The notes under the pieces: model-generated
Databases searched by the model: none
Told to the model about the DNA's origin: nothing
What the model saw: only the letters and a program-made list of their open reading frames with translations
Assembly: GCA_963576785.1 (NCBI GenBank)
Contig: OY756143.1
Span: 186,001 to 250,000, forward strand
Direction of reading: 5' to 3'
DNA: 64,000 nucleotides
Source: Chlorophyllum brunneum
Taxonomy: Eukaryota; Basidiomycota; Agaricomycetes; Agaricales; Agaricaceae
Shown here: one piece after another, positions 28,112-41,269 of the stretch
Layout of the letters: each line of letters starts with the position of its first letter
Numbering within the stretch: position 1 is the stretch's first letter
Position numbers and translations under genes: made by a program

Positions 28112-31100
28112 TCACGATGCTCTTCCTCCCTGTTTGAACCGCAAATCAACACCGGTTCCTGAGGCTTTTGCATCCTGTTCAACATACCGATACTCGAACA
28201 TCAACTGGGCACCGACAAACAGCACCCCTACCGCTGCCACGAGGAACTTCAAACCTGAGACAACCAACCACGCATCATCACAAGTTCCCGACCGAAATTT
28301 CGCCATCGAAAAAACAATAACCCCGGATATAGGTGTAGCCACGCCAACATGAACAAAAAAAGAAAATAATCAGTGATCAGGCTAAGTGGTATGCGAATCA
28401 AGCCGAAGGCAACATGTTCGATGATTGGACCACAAGGACTGACCTTGGACCGTGCCGAACAATTCACTAACAAAAAACCTTCCACCCTCCGTTCCTATGA
28501 CAAAACCGACCAAATTGGCGCCCATCATCATCAAAATATTACCCACAGCGCCTAATGCCGCCAAATGCCTGTACCAAACCTTGTGACCGTGCTGTGTTCA
28601 TAAAACATGTTTTATCGGTCGGGTACACAAATTCCATGACGTTGTGCCCAGAGTTGAGGTTTGGAGGTGGTTCCGAGGAGCGGGAATGAGTAAGAGGGAG
28701 ATAAAATACAAGGTCAGTTTGCAATGTTCTTTCGAAGAAAAGAGGGCGGGCCCGGACTGCGTCCATGGTTGCCGGAAGTTGACAACTTCCAGGGGGTGTG
28801 GGCGGGTCATACAACCTTAACAGTAACTTTCCTCCACACAGCCCGCGGTGGGTATATGGGTACCCCTTCAAGCCCAACGCCAAGCCCCTCCACAAAATAC
28901 CGCGAAAGCCAGCAGAAAAAAAAGGGAAAAAAAGAGAAAATTCTCACTTTTGCAAAAGGGATAAGCCATCGTGCGACCAATTCAGGTACGATGAATAAAC
29001 TGACGAGCCAACCCCACGCAAGGAGCCTGAAAGTCAGGTCATGCCAAAGCGCAACGAAAGAAAACACAAGGACGGTATTGATGATGACGTTTTTCGCCCC
29101 GCCAAGTGGGACGTAGATATACCTATCAAATCAAGCACATGGTTAGATGTCGTCGGAATCCACACGGGAGAAACCAAGCAATGATCCATGGGTTGAAAAA
29201 AATATGCCTCGACATTCGATCAACGCATCAAAAGGTAACGCACAAAAATAGAATCGGGGAGGAAAAACTTAATATAGACACGTTCGAGAAAGAAAAAATG
29301 GTGATTTCTTCTAGCGACGATGGTCTTCGCCTTCGTAACCACCTCGCTTAGGGAAAATGATCACCCCCATTCGACGATTGAAATTTGCTCATCGTATCAC
29401 GAGGAGCAAGCTCAAGGTCTAGGGCCACCCCACCTTGTCCGAGGACCGAGAAGCGGAAGAGACTGGGGACCCGAGGGAACGAAAGTAAAAAACACGCACC
29501 GAATGATCCACAGATTATAGCTCCTATGCCAACTTCTCCAAAACCCCATCGTCGAATAATTGTTCGCCATACACCTAACCATATTCTCAGGCGGATCAAC
29601 ACCATCCAGAAGCGCCCAAAGTCGGAAGAATCGCCAGGGTATCAAAAGCTATATATCATCATGAAGTTAGAAGAAAACGTGAGTGAGGTGAGTTGGTTAA
29701 CTTGAGAAAGAACGGCCAAGCTGAAATGACAGAACCCAAGAAAGGAATAGGCCGGCGATGTCGGGATAGGACCCTGATGAAGGGTAACGACAAATGCCCC
29801 ACGAGCTATCAAAAAAGATGACGAGAACAGGAACAGGATGAACTATTGCGGGGGTACTCGAAAATGAGAATGGAAACGAGTGGTGCAAGAACTGAATGAT
29901 GTGTTCTACCGGAAAGGTAACACACACGCTCTGTCATTTAGGCACCATTCGCAACCTTGGACTGGTTCACTCAAACTTCGCCTTGTTCATCGTACATCGC
30001 TGTAGGCAAAACGACGCGAAAAGAAAATGAAAAGGAATGGAAACCAAAATGAACCAGAGGCACAAGAGGATTTACTCACTTTCAGCCAGACGATAATGAG
30101 ATTCCAGAATCCCACCATACTTATTTGAGCGGGAGTGAACCCAACCCACGCTTTCCTGTCCTTGATAGCAACGACATACATGAAATGAAGGATACACTCC
30201 ATTGTGAGGAGAGAGAAGATAAAGCGGACGATATATGTTCTGATAGGGGTCGACGTCGGCGGTTGTCTATTAGGGTATCGATGCTGAACTCGAATGTGAG
30301 TGATATGTGGGCTGGGCGTGGAAGAAAAGGGTGTACCTGCCACATAAAGTCGTTGAAAGTCATTATAGGTCCTGCGAGGTATAGCGGTGGGTATAAGGCG
30401 TAGGCCACAAGGTTTGTGAATGAGTACACTGAATCTGGATGTGGGATAGCTTGGCGTTGCTTCTCTGACATTTCTTTGATTCCTTCTGCGTCCTGAATCG
30501 GTCCCAAGACGATTGAGTCGCGATGCATTGGCGAAAGTATATCTACCGACCTCGGATTCTTTCCCCCTAGCATTGCAAGCCCAATAATAGTCCATACTGA
30601 AGGAAACGAGTCGCAGCGTTGTAATGTTGAAGACGATATACCACCGATGGTATATTCCTGCATAAGAGTCCTAGAAAAATCCCCTCTTTGTTAGAGGTAA
30701 ACGAGTATATGTATTGAGTCTTCATACCAGCCAAGCCAGACTCTCGAACCACTGTCCAAGTTTCCACCCTTCAAAGACTTCGTTTCCCATAAGTATGGCA
30801 CCGTTGAATACCCAGGTCAGAATGATGTTCATTTTCGAGCCTTGAAAATTTTTCGCTATGGCATAGTTCAGGAAAAGGATCAAGAGAATCTTGAGAGTGT
30901 TGAGTCCATGCAGGATCGTCAGAGCAATTACCGAGAAGATGAGGTTGAACCTCAATGACGAGGGGGAATTGAACTTGGTTTTTGTATGCGTAGTTGATAG
31001 CGCCGAGGCGATATATTTGAAAAGCAGATGGAGAATAATGGCAACGCTCAGGATGGGAAAATTATTTCTGAATGTGCGGTACTGCGCGTCGCTATTATCC

Positions 31101-31559
31101 TAGAGGCAGAACTTAGATATGAACGAAGGCCAAGTGTCTGTTTACGCACCACCAATCGACCTGCTATCCATCCATCATCAAGTCGGCTGCGATAGAATGG
31201 AAAGTTTGGATGTTCCACTACGTTGTGTCAACAATCACGAAAACACGAAACATTCGACAGGGCATACCTGAACTTAGAGAAACAGGTATCCAGACCATGA
31301 TGGGAATAACCACCAGAGCAACGACATAGTACAACATGAATTCCGGGGTTCGCCATTGCGAAGGGGCAAGTTTGTTCCCGCTGGTAGTAGATCCTGCTGT
31401 AAGAGGTTGCCGTTTGGACGACGGAATATTCACGGTGATATCTGTGAGTTTGACGGCGACTGGTCTTTGGTGCACCGTTGCGCCCATGGTTTCTGTTGTT
31501 TCTGAGGGATCTGCGTGTATGGGAAGGAGTGGTATCTGTGTTTCTGTCTCTGAATTCAT
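28112..31559 (-). CDS. GUP1: GUP1-type MBOAT O-acyltransferase
   Basis: About ten exons from ATG 31559 ([20 protein letters not shown]) to TGA 28112 encode roughly 640 residues of the GUP1 family of membrane-bound O-acyltransferases, which remodel GPI-anchor lipids in the ER and affect glycerol uptake. Family landmarks in order: [110 protein letters not shown], and the MBOAT catalytic His in [20 protein letters not shown]. Multiple hydrophobic segments are evident. The N-terminal 80 residues are hydrophilic, as is common for the family. The exon joins I checked are in frame. It shares its upstream region with a second, divergently transcribed MBOAT gene. Confidence 0.9.
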
Positions 31560-31868
31560 GCCAGGAAGTATTGTTGAGCACAGAACATGGACGTTGATGC
31601 TGTGTTGACTTGCGCGCCAAATCAATTCGACACGGTCCCGGCTGACCCGGACCGGCGACGATCAACCAAGGCTAAACTTGTCTTCGTGTCCTCGAATAAA
31701 TCGCCAACCACGGCTTCAATAATCTCTTTTATCTGGTGAAACGATAAATCACTACAGAATGGCGCTGAGGAAAAAGCCACAAGTCTTGAAGAAGGGGAAG
31801 TTACGTGCGCCTATCGTTCCCGTGATGGGCCGCGCAACGCCCTATAAATTTATGAAACGTCGACCTCG
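31560..31868. promoter_or_regulatory. shared divergent promoter of two MBOAT genes
   Basis: About 310 bases separate the start codons of GUP1 (-) and the wax-synthase-like gene (+). No clear TATA box recognised. Confidence 0.4.
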
Positions 31869-33314
31869 ATGTCAACGCCCATGTCCAGGACACGCACCAT
31901 CTTTTCTCTACCTCTGTACGGGTCCTTCCAAAGCCTCATAGTGCTAGGATACACCCTCAAACCGTGCTGGTATCGCCCACTACTTTTCATACCAATAGCC
32001 TCCATCGCCCTTTACCTCGTCTTCTACACAACAACCGGTACCATTGCAGATGTCGGACTGGCCGGTTCCATCATGAGTCAAATGCTCTTTGCGTTTGACG
32101 GCATCGTTTTGACAGACGTGCAGAAATCACTCTGTCGCCTCGGCGAAAAACCTGGCCAAATTATATCCGCCCCATTCATGACACGCCTTGCTTGGGGCTG
32201 GCATTTGCACAGCAGCCCCCGTGGTGTTGGCTGGACACACGAACTGGCTCATATCCCCAAAAACCCTCCCTCCCTCAACTCTCCCAAAAATAGGAAAGCC
32301 TTTGTGATATCGCGTCTGGCCACGGTATGCATATGCATTACTGTGCAAGCTGCGTTTTATTTCGTAAACGCTGCCAATCCGGCTCTCGCACCCAGAGCAA
32401 CACCATTGGTTCATCAGTCTCTGTATATCAGAACGCTCAGCACTTTCGGGTTGGCCATCCCCGCAGTAGCACAAATGAATGTTCAACACTGTGTCATGAG
32501 CATTGTGCTAGTTTTACTCGGCATATCACAGCCAGCCGATTGGCCTCCTCTGTTCGGATCGTTCTCGCACATGTACACGGTACAGGGTTTCTGGAGGTAA
32601 GTCAACTCCGACCCACATCGGAATGCTAACCGCTCAACTTCGCACCCCGCACATATCCTGCATCTGCTATCAATATATCCCTGCAAAATTTCCACAAAAT
32701 TTCAGAAACGTGTGGCATCAGATGATTCGTAGGGTAAGTCACTTCCCTTTCGCCTCCCAATTCGATCCTTAACCCACATCATTCAACACCCGATCCGAAT
32801 TCACGATCCGTTCTCATCCCTTAACGATTTGCACATTCCTAATCTAACTAAATCCCTCCGTTAGCCCCTTCTCGCTACTGCAAACTTCATCATTCACACT
32901 CTCCTCCGCATCCCACATACCTCCCTAAAATCATCACCACGAACAAGATTCTCACTCGGTCTTCTCAAACTTTACACCGCCTTCCTCGTCTCAGCATTCG
33001 TCCATGCCGGCGGTGAATTTATGATGTTAGGTCACGGTGGCGACAGCGCCTTCGCCTTCTTCATCCTCCAACCCCTCGCAATCACCCTAGAAATAGGAAT
33101 CCAATACCTCTTCACCGGTTCCACCAAACGCGTAAATGATAAACCACCAGCACTGGTCTGGCGCTTGATCGGCTACGCCTGGGTAGTATCTTGGTTCATC
33201 TCTGTTGGGCCTTTGATCCAACAACCGATGGTCGAAGCTGGATTATTCCTTGGAACACCAGGATCTGCATTCACTCAAAAAGTAGGGAGGTGGTTGGCCC
33301 TGGATGTTATCTGA
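31869..33314 (+). CDS. wax-synthase-like MBOAT acyltransferase
   Basis: Starts MSTPMSRTRTIFSLPLYGSF. The exon to about 32598 is followed by a 28 nt exon encoding NVWHQMIRR (about 32706-32733) and a last exon from about 32865 to the stop at 33312-33314; total near 400 residues. Landmarks of the fungal wax-synthase/Tri7-like MBOAT family: RLAWGWHLHSSPRGVGWTHE, then DWPPLFGSFSHMYTVQGFWR, NVWHQMIRR, and the likely catalytic His in FLVSAFVHAGGEFMML. Most of the chain is hydrophobic with about eight membrane segments. Members transfer acyl or acetyl groups to alcohols, sterols or secondary metabolites; the substrate here is unknown. An ATG at 31759 opens a different short frame and is not used. Confidence 0.82.
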
Positions 33315-33889
33315 TACATAGTTCGCTCTTCTCGGTGATCACGAAGGAGGTGGGAAACTAAGGGTAGCAGAGATGCCAACAGATAGACAATATTTCTTGC
33401 TCTTTTTTTGGGGGGGTTATTCGCTGCCCGATGCACCTAGCGAAAACATGTTCTCAGTCTATACATCAAGCACTTTCTCTAATGTTGTTCATTAATGATA
33501 TACCTATCTCGTGCCGATGTACCTTCTTACCTCACGATCCCACCAACCCTCCACCCAAACACGTTAGTCAATACCTCATTCCCCCATCGGCGTTTCTCTG
33601 GTCGTTCGCTGTCTATCACATTCGGGTTTGGAACCAGAGTCTGAGCAGCATTTCACCATTTTGGGTTGGATTCTCAAGCCTCGCTAAAGCAAGGGTCACA
33701 TTACCGTGGTTTAGTACTTACCCGAACTATCCGGCTCGCGCAGCCCACCATCCATATCAGCCGCCCATTCGACATTAAATAGCAGACCCTACAATAACAA
33801 TTGCCGACCCTACACACACATGTAAAACTAATTGCCGAGAGGACGGAACTAAATGCCTAGTCGCTTCATTATCTTATCCTTGCCCCATC
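33315..33889. other. intergenic border to the transposon island
   Basis: No gene recognised. Open reading frames here lack similarity. The sequence becomes A/T-rich and CpG-poor from about 33.89 kb, which marks the start of the repeat island. Confidence 0.45.
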
Positions 33890-34238
33890 AGGGTTGCTGA
33901 AGGACCTACAGAAGCATATATATGATGACATTATCAATGGTTGGTCTGATAACTTGTCCGGAACGGAAAACGTGTTCGGAAATTACATACAACATTCAGT
34001 TTATTCTTTTTCTTCAAGAATATCGAGAAGGAGTTTCTGGGCTTCCAACCTAGTCATTGAACATCAATCCAAACATGTTGCAATTACTGGCATTTCATCT
34101 GTGAACTCATTGAGAGGTAAAATAAAGTTATTTTATGTTAAATCTGAGAAGAACCCTACTGACATCTGCATGAAAAGTCTGGATACTATTAAGTTTCAGC
34201 AATGTTGCAATTATTTACCTATTCAGTTTGGTACTTGA
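33890..34238 (+). pseudogene. Copia RNase H end, degraded fragment
   Basis: The open stretch resembles the end of Ty1/Copia polyproteins: IEHQSKHVAITG corresponds to the usual KHIDI motif, and KLFYVKSEKNPTDICMKSLD to V-x-S-x-x-N-x-A-D-x-x-T-K. It has no start of its own and its upstream domains are missing. Confidence 0.65.
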
Positions 34239-34239
34239 T

Positions 34240-34590
34240 TTAAATCACACTTTGAGCTAGAAAGAGTGTCTCCACACTTTGTTTTGTCCAAGTGTGAAAT
34301 CTTCTGGTTGTTCCATAAAGATCTCTTCATTCAGATCACCATATAAATAGACAGTTTTTACATTAACACTTTCAATCTCCTAATCTTTGACTGCTGCTAA
34401 GGAGAACAGGAGACAGGAAGCTTTGTAGTAGACAACTGGAAAGAAAAGCTCATTGTAATTGAGGTCTTCCTTTTGTGAGAAACCTTTTGCCACTAGTCAG
34501 ACATGGTAATGACTGTCCAACTTAGTGTTAAAGATCTATCTATTCTTAATGACATTAGTACTCTTGGTAGGGCAGTCAACTAACTCATAC
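34240..34590 (-). pseudogene. Copia reverse-transcriptase fragment, degraded
   Basis: On the minus strand broken frames resemble the start of the Copia RT domain: LVAKGFSQKEDLNYNELFFP, a stretch like VNVKTVYLYGDLNEEIFM, then EQPEDF. Stops interrupt it. It lies head-on against the RNase H fragment, so the two pieces come from different insertions or a rearrangement. Confidence 0.6.
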
Positions 34591-34978
34591 ATGTTGCAGC
34601 TTCTGAGTACATTGAGCTCCTCAATGTTACGGATTTGGCTACTAAGGGCAATCAAAGAGGATGTGACCTCTAGGGTATGGTCTTAATACCTATCTCAGCT
34701 AAGTAACCAGATAAGCAAACATTATCAAACTGTTGTTACTCAACCAAGAAATGGGAATCCCATTTATTTTGTAGCTCTGAGTGATGAGGGCAAGTAGAGA
34801 ATAAGTAGTTAAGCAATCTTCTATTGATTGACAGCAACTGTCAATGGAAACTCTTCTTGGGTGATCAAGAAGGCTATCCCTATAGAAGATCAAAGCTTAA
34901 GCTTTGACTTCCTAATACAGTCAGCTATTTATACTAACTACTTCTTTTCTATAAATACTATGGAGTATAGATAATGAG

Positions 34979-35112
34979 ACTGAAACACATTTCACAATGT
35001 GAAACTGATAGATATGAAACTCAAGATGAAACACTACTAAAGATAAACATGAAACTGATAAAGATGAAACAGCTAAACATAGAGTGAAGTGAAACTGATG
35101 ACGGTGAAATGG
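34979..35112 (+). repeat. imperfect GAAACTGATA-type repeat
   Basis: Seven or so degenerate units of the form TGAAACTGATA or AGATGAAAC recur with spacing of 10-20 bases. It may be the end of an old element or a decayed minisatellite. Confidence 0.45.
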
Positions 35113-35120
35113 ATGAGTGC

Positions 35121-35840
35121 TTACTCATCCTCAGAGATCTCAGATGATAATGATGGAGATTCATTGGAACAGCTGCAGTCACAAGACATGCAGGACAAAG
35201 TGGTAGAAGGCAATGATGATGATAGTGGTGATAGAAGAACTGTATCTATAGGATGATCGGAGTCGGATGATAGGGATGACATAGATGCAATTGGTTCTTC
35301 AGAGAGATAAGACTCAGGTAACTTGACAAAGGCTTGAGTAGATTGCAACAGCAGATGGGGAGAATCATCACTGTCACTACTGGGTACAGTGGGTTCATTG
35401 TCTGGTGATAAGTCTCTAGGTCACATTTCTATGCAATAGATTCCATCGGTGATTTGTTGGTGAATGAGCACTTTAAGTGCTAGACCACAAGTGTATATGT
35501 AGGGGTGGATATACTGCATAGTTTCTTCAGTAGTTGGTCATGCTTTCCAACCATTATTCCAGGTGCTGTAGAGGTTGTTCTCAATAGTGCATAAGTAGAG
35601 TCCATTAGTATTGCATACATATAAGTATGGTGCATATTTCCAGGCTAGTCAAAGTAGAGAATCGATAACAGCATCATTGGATTGTGGTGGTGGGACAAGT
35701 GGTATTGCTTCTGGAAACTTGTCATAACCTCTGATGTAGGTTTGAGGTTCAGACATAATACTCAAGGCATGTCTTAAGCCATCCATTGTACTCAAGAGGT
35801 GGCAACTTGGCAAGGTCCCTGAATTGGACTAGTTAAGATG
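35121..35840 (-). pseudogene. degenerate transposon-type ORF with Ser/acidic C-terminus
   Basis: One minus-strand frame reads through about 240 codons with a few TGA/TAG stops of the kind produced by CGA or TGG decay. Recognisable pieces are LAKLPPLEYNGWLKTCLEYY, SNDAVIDSLL, LAWKYAPYLYVCNTNGLYL and an intact Ser/Asp-rich tail (ESYLSEEPIASMSSLSSDSD). I do not recognise the family. It is probably an accessory or gag-like ORF of another element. Confidence 0.4.
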
Positions 35841-35998
35841 ACAGAGAGGTCATATTGGCCTTAGAGAGGCAGTAATAGATTAACTCCATACTACCTTTGC
35901 AAATTAATTAGTAAGGCTCTTCCTCACTTGGCTCAAGTATGGGCAAATCTCTACTAGGATTCTACTATTATGTGAGCAGAGTAGGTTGTGGCCTATTA

Positions 35999-36063
35999 TG
36001 TTATGACCTTAGTCTAGGACTCAGGTTGCAAGTCTTTGGATAAAGACAAGAAAGTAGAGATAA
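35999..36063 (-). repeat. inverted 65 bp LTR fragment next to Gypsy A
   Basis: This is the reverse complement of the last 65 bases of the Gypsy A LTR with a few mismatches. It abuts the start of the 5' LTR at 36064, forming a head-to-head arrangement. Confidence 0.8.
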
Positions 36064-36368
36064 TGTTATGAACTATAGATAGATACTACATTACTATCAT
36101 GTGCCCATTGTACTCATTATTCCTATGTATCCACTTCATCCCCTGTTTTATCTCTTGTGGCTATATTCTTACTGACTCATTCTACTCATCCCTATGACTT
36201 CTTTACTCCATTTCCTTTATTATTAGAACTCACCACTAGTATATAAAGTGTAGTAATACTTGATGTATTCCTTATACTTTACCAATTGTATTATCCCTTC
36301 CTCTTATCCCTACTTTCTTGTCTTTATCCAAAAACTTGTAATCTGAGTCCTAGACTAAGGTCATAACA
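36064..36368 (+). repeat. 5' LTR of Gypsy A
   Basis: Begins TGTTATGAACTATAG and ends GGTCATAACA. Contains a TATATAAAG box near 36240 and the putative RNA start region ATACTTTACCAA at 36274-36285. Confidence 0.85.
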
Positions 36369-36369
36369 T

Positions 36370-36381
36370 TTGGTAAAGTAT
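36370..36381 (+). other. primer-binding site of Gypsy A, complementary to its own LTR
   Basis: TTGGTAAAGTAT directly follows the 5' LTR and is the exact reverse complement of ATACTTTACCAA at 36274-36285. Confidence 0.6.
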
Positions 36382-36461
36382 CACTTAACTCACCTTGTAA
36401 GAGAGGTGCTACTATTCATAGCTAGGCTTGGAATAATAGCCTCTAACCAGGATGACAGTAT

Positions 36462-37694
36462 ATGAGTAGCAGCAGCTCATTGAGAACACTGAGAAGACTC
36501 AGAGCTCCAAGACCCACAGACATCCAGGGATCACCAGTCACCACTAGATCCAAAAGACAAACAGAACCAGAAGTCCCTGAAGGACTTAAGCAACAGAAAT
36601 CAGACTACAGTGTAGATAAAGATACAGCTCTCTTCAAGACCTTATTCAACACAGAAGTTGCTGAGACCACATCTGACATAGAAGTCACCAAAGCCCCATC
36701 TGATACAGAAATTGCCAAGACCTACAAGCATAGAAAATCCAAAATATCTGATGTAGAAGTCACCAAGAACTAATTCAATACAGAAATTGCCAAAACCCAC
36801 AAGCATGACCAACTAGAAACAGAATTAGAAATGGCCAATGAAATTAATTTCCCAAAGAACTTAGCCCTGGAACCAGGGTACTTCAATGGAGATAGAACTA
36901 AGTTTGATGATTGGTGGAGAGCGATGTCCTTATAGACACTCTTCAACAAGATCAACAATAACAAACAAAAGATAATTGGAGTATTAGCAAAGATGAAAGG
37001 AGGACTAGCAGGTCCTTACACCAATGCCAAGTTATAGGCAATCCAAGATAAGAAAACACTGGCATTCGAAGACTTTGCAACAGAGATAGTAGCCATATTC
37101 TCCTTAGGGAATAGGAAAGCAATAGCAGAAGGAGAAATCAAGTTGTTCAAACAGGGAAAGAGGAATACTGCAGACTTCTTAATAGAGTTTAAAGCACTGA
37201 AGACCCAAGCTGGAACAGACAACACACATGCCATATTCCTTCTCAAACAACATACCAGAGCAGACATTATCAGGACTATTGTGGGCTACCTGACAGCCTC
37301 AATCCCAAATACATACAATAAATGGAGAACCACAATTCTTACAGTAGGACAAGGGTACAAAACTACAGACATTACCTGCGGAGACATCAAAATGAGTATG
37401 GGAGTCACATATGGAGGTGGAGGACAACTAATAGAGATTGGTAGACAAAAGGTAGACATTGACCAGAATGGAAAACCAAGATGTTTCAACTGTAACCTAT
37501 ATGGGCATATCACTAAATATTGCTGCAAAAAGACAAAAGTCACATACACCAAAATAACATGCCATAATTGTAGAAAACAGGGCCACATCTTGAAGAACTG
37601 TAAAGTACCAAAGAAAGCACACATCAGGGAGATCACTGAGGAGACTAGGCAAGAGGAAGAGGCAAAGGAGGATTTTGCCGAAGGCTCTGAGTAG
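36462..37694 (+). pseudogene. gag pseudogene of Gypsy A
   Basis: Opens MSSSSSLRTLRRLRAPRPTD like copy B gag. A TAA-type stop falls after KISDVEVTKN (about 36771), and further TAG stops occur in the capsid-like part. The end with two CCHC knuckles (CFNCNLYGHITKYC, CHNCRKQGHILKNC) is open to 37694. Confidence 0.85.
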
Positions 37695-37744
37695 GTGCAA
37701 ACCTGTGAGCCAATAAATCTAGAGTCCCTGTTTTACTTCATAAT

Positions 37745-40700
37745 AGATGATATGTGATTCCACAGAAACAAAACTTGATGTGTGAACTTTTCCTTGACTC
37801 AACAATCAGAACAATGAAGGGACCCAAACAAATCACCATACTAGTAGACTCTGGATGTACCCATATATGTATAGCACAGAGAATAATAGAAGAAGAACCA
37901 ATCCCAACCAGACCCCTTAAAACCCCAATAAGAGTAAGCAACACCAATGGAACTGAAAACAAGAAAGGAAAAATAACAGACATGGCACACCTGGTACTAA
38001 ACAATAGAAAATACATGGAAGAAATTGAAGCAATGGTAACACAACTAGAGAGTGCAAACCTATATCTCAGACATGACTGGCTAGTCAAACATAACCCGGA
38101 AATCAATTGGATGAACAATATAATATGCTTTACAAGATGTCCAAAAGATTGTATCACATACCACAGTGACATATGGTTCAACAAGAGAATATGCATGGTA
38201 AAGGAACACATAGAGGAAAAGAAGACTAACCAAACAAGCCCAGAAGTCCTACTGACATATCTACAGTAATATACACACCTGTTCAACAAGAAGAACTTCA
38301 ACAAACTGCCAGAACACATGATATGGGACCATGAAATAAGTCTGTCAGAAAACACACCATTGGTACTACAGTCCAAAGTTTACCCAATGACAATAATGGA
38401 AAAACAAGAACTGCAAAAATTCCTTGACAAGAATATTGCCTCAGGACAAATTCAACCATCACAATCCCCCTACACCACCCCATGTTTCTTTATACCCAAG
38501 AAAGATGGAACCAAACAACTGGTACAAGACTATAAGAAGCTAAACAAACATATGATCAAAGATAAAATGCTACTTCTACTCATAAGCAAAGTTATTGACT
38601 GGCTCAAGGATGCAAAAGTCTTCAACAAGCTCAACATCATTTGGGAATACAACAATGTTAGGATAAGGGAAGGCAACAAATGGAAAGTAGTGTTTGTAAC
38701 AAACAGTGGATTATTTGAACTAATGGTCATGTTTTTTGGAATGAGTAACTCATCAGCAATGTTCCAGAGGATAATGAACACAGTATTCCAAGAATTGCTG
38801 CATGAAGGAGCAGTCATCAATTACATGGATGACTTTGTCATTCCAGGAACAATATAGGAGGAACTCAAAAAAAGAACAAAATGATTCCTCAACATTGCAG
38901 CAAAACACCACCTATACTTCAAGATATCAAAGTACTTATTTGATGCAAAGGAAATACCAATGTTGGGATTTGTGGTTGGACAAAGCAGCATTAAAATGGA
39001 GGAGGAGAAGGTGAAAGCAGTGAAAGAATGGCTAACATCCAAATCCCTGAAGAATGTCAAGAAATCCCTAGGATTTGCAAACTTCTACTGACAATTCATA
39101 TATGACTTCAGCAACATAGCAGCTCCCTTACATGAATTGAAAAAGAAGGACACTCAATAGGTATGGGCAGAATGACAACAGAAGGCCTCTGAGAGTATCA
39201 AAGAAAAGGTCACAAGCAAACCAGTATTAGCAATGCCACAGGACAAGGGACAATGCAGAGTGGAGGTAGATGCATTAGGCTATGGAGTAGGAGTGGTACT
39301 ATTACAAAAACAAAAAGAACATTGGCATCCAATTGCCTTCTACTCAAGAATGATGACACCCATAGAATGCAACTACCAAATCTATGACAAAGAACTACTA
39401 GCCATCCGAGAAGTGGTCAAAACCTGGAGACAATACCTACTTGATGCTGATGAACCTTTCAAAATTTGGACCAATTACAAGAAACTTCTGAAAACCACAA
39501 CAACTCACAGGATGACAAGTTAGGTGACAGATGGAGCTACAAGAATACCATTACATACTGAAACACATTCCTGGAAAGACCAACACAAAAGCCAATGTAT
39601 TATCAAGACTAACAAAAACTGATACCACCTGAGACAACACTGATATTACCTTACTACCTGACCATCTATTTGATAGCAACATAATCACTGCAATCCAACA
39701 AATCTGGGAAATCTCAGGAGAAGAAGATCTGAAACACCAACTGCAAAAGGAAACAAAAAGGGAAACACAGTGGCTGAAAGAAAAGAAGAAATGACCAGAA
39801 AAAATATAGGAAACAGATAGATTACTGATGTTCAAAGGAAGAATATACATTCCACCCAACAGCCAAATATGACAAGAGATACTCCAATAACACTATGACA
39901 AAACAGATGTGGGACACCCAGGACAATATCAGATGATTGAACTCCTTAAAAGGAGTTATTGGTAGCCTCAAATGCATAATAACATCAAACAGTACATCAA
40001 AGGATACAAAGCATGCCAACAAAACAAGATACTCTGAACAAGACCAACAACACATCTCCACCCACTACCAATACCAGCAGAGCCTTAGGAAGAAATATCA
40101 ATTGACATAATAGGACTATTACCAGAATCAGAGGGATATGACACAATACTTGTCATAGTTGATCATTTCAGCAAAATGATTAGACTGTGCACAGTTAACA
40201 CCACCTTAACATCTGAGGAGCTAGGAGATATCTACCAGGATGACATATGGAGAACATATGGAATACCTCACAGAATCATCAGCAACAGAAGTCCACAATT
40301 CACATCAAAGTTCATGGCAGAACTATGCCAAGTGACCAGTACCCAACAAAACTTATCCATCGCATACTGCCCACAAACCAACAGTCAAACAGAGCATATC
40401 AACCAGGAGGTTGAGACATACCTCAGAAATGTAATAAACCATGCACAAAACAACTGGAAAAAATGGTTAGCTATAGTGGAATTCTAATATAATGATAAAA
40501 TCCACACTACTACCAGATACCCACAGCTCGAAATAGTTTACAGATAACACTCTTGGAAAGGAGATATAATGAACATTACCAAGGCACCTGCAATCACAGA
40601 ATAAATACAGGAGTTACAAGACATGTAACAAGAAACAATCAAAATGTTACAATGTAGCCAGACATAAATGGAGAAATGTAACAGTACCAAACCAGAACAT

Positions 40701-41162
40701 GAGTATATTCCAAGAGAACAAGCATGGCTTGAAGCCAGCAACATCAGGACAACAAGACCAACCAAAAAGCTAGATCACAAACACTATGGACTATTCCAAA
40801 TAAAAGCAAAAATAGGCAAAACAAGTTACCAACTGGAATTACCTGAAACATGGGTAATACATGATATATTTAACAGCAGACTCCTCTCCCCCTATTAGAA
40901 ACCCAAATTTGACAGCTAGCGCACCCTACTACTACCAATGCCCAAGATCATCAACAATGAAGAACAGTACAAAGTAGAAGAAATCTGAGGACACTACATG
41001 AGAGGATGGCAAAATCAATTCCTAGTACACTAGAAAGGTTATACCTCTAAGAAAGACACATGGGAAGATGAGTCAGAACTAGAAAATGCTAAAAAAGCAG
41101 TTCAGGAATTTTTAGACAAGATTTTGAGGACAAAACCTATAAAAAGGGGGGGTAAAAAGTGA
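37745..41162 (+). pseudogene. pol pseudogene of Gypsy A
   Basis: Protease (VDSGCTHICIA), reverse transcriptase (VINYMDDFVIPG), RNase H, integrase and chromodomain remnants follow in order but are split by many stops, for example after LLTYLQ (about 38270), after FVIPGTI (about 38857), and repeatedly after 39 kb. Many changes relative to copy B replace Arg codons with stop, Gln, Cys or His, as CpG decay would. Confidence 0.85.
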
Positions 41163-41269
41163 CAATTATGAACAACAGACCTTGTATTACAAGAGATTAC
41201 TACACTTGACACACCTCACATTGTATCCACTACACTTTAGACTTTGCCAACTACATTCACAACATACCA

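Noticed and set aside
31759..31941. Basic 60-residue ORF upstream of the wax-synthase-like gene
   Set aside because: Different frame from the MBOAT gene, which has its own good ATG at 31869; probably 5' leader.
33431..33778. 115-codon ORF after the wax-synthase-like gene
   Set aside because: No family resemblance and no supporting context; likely chance.
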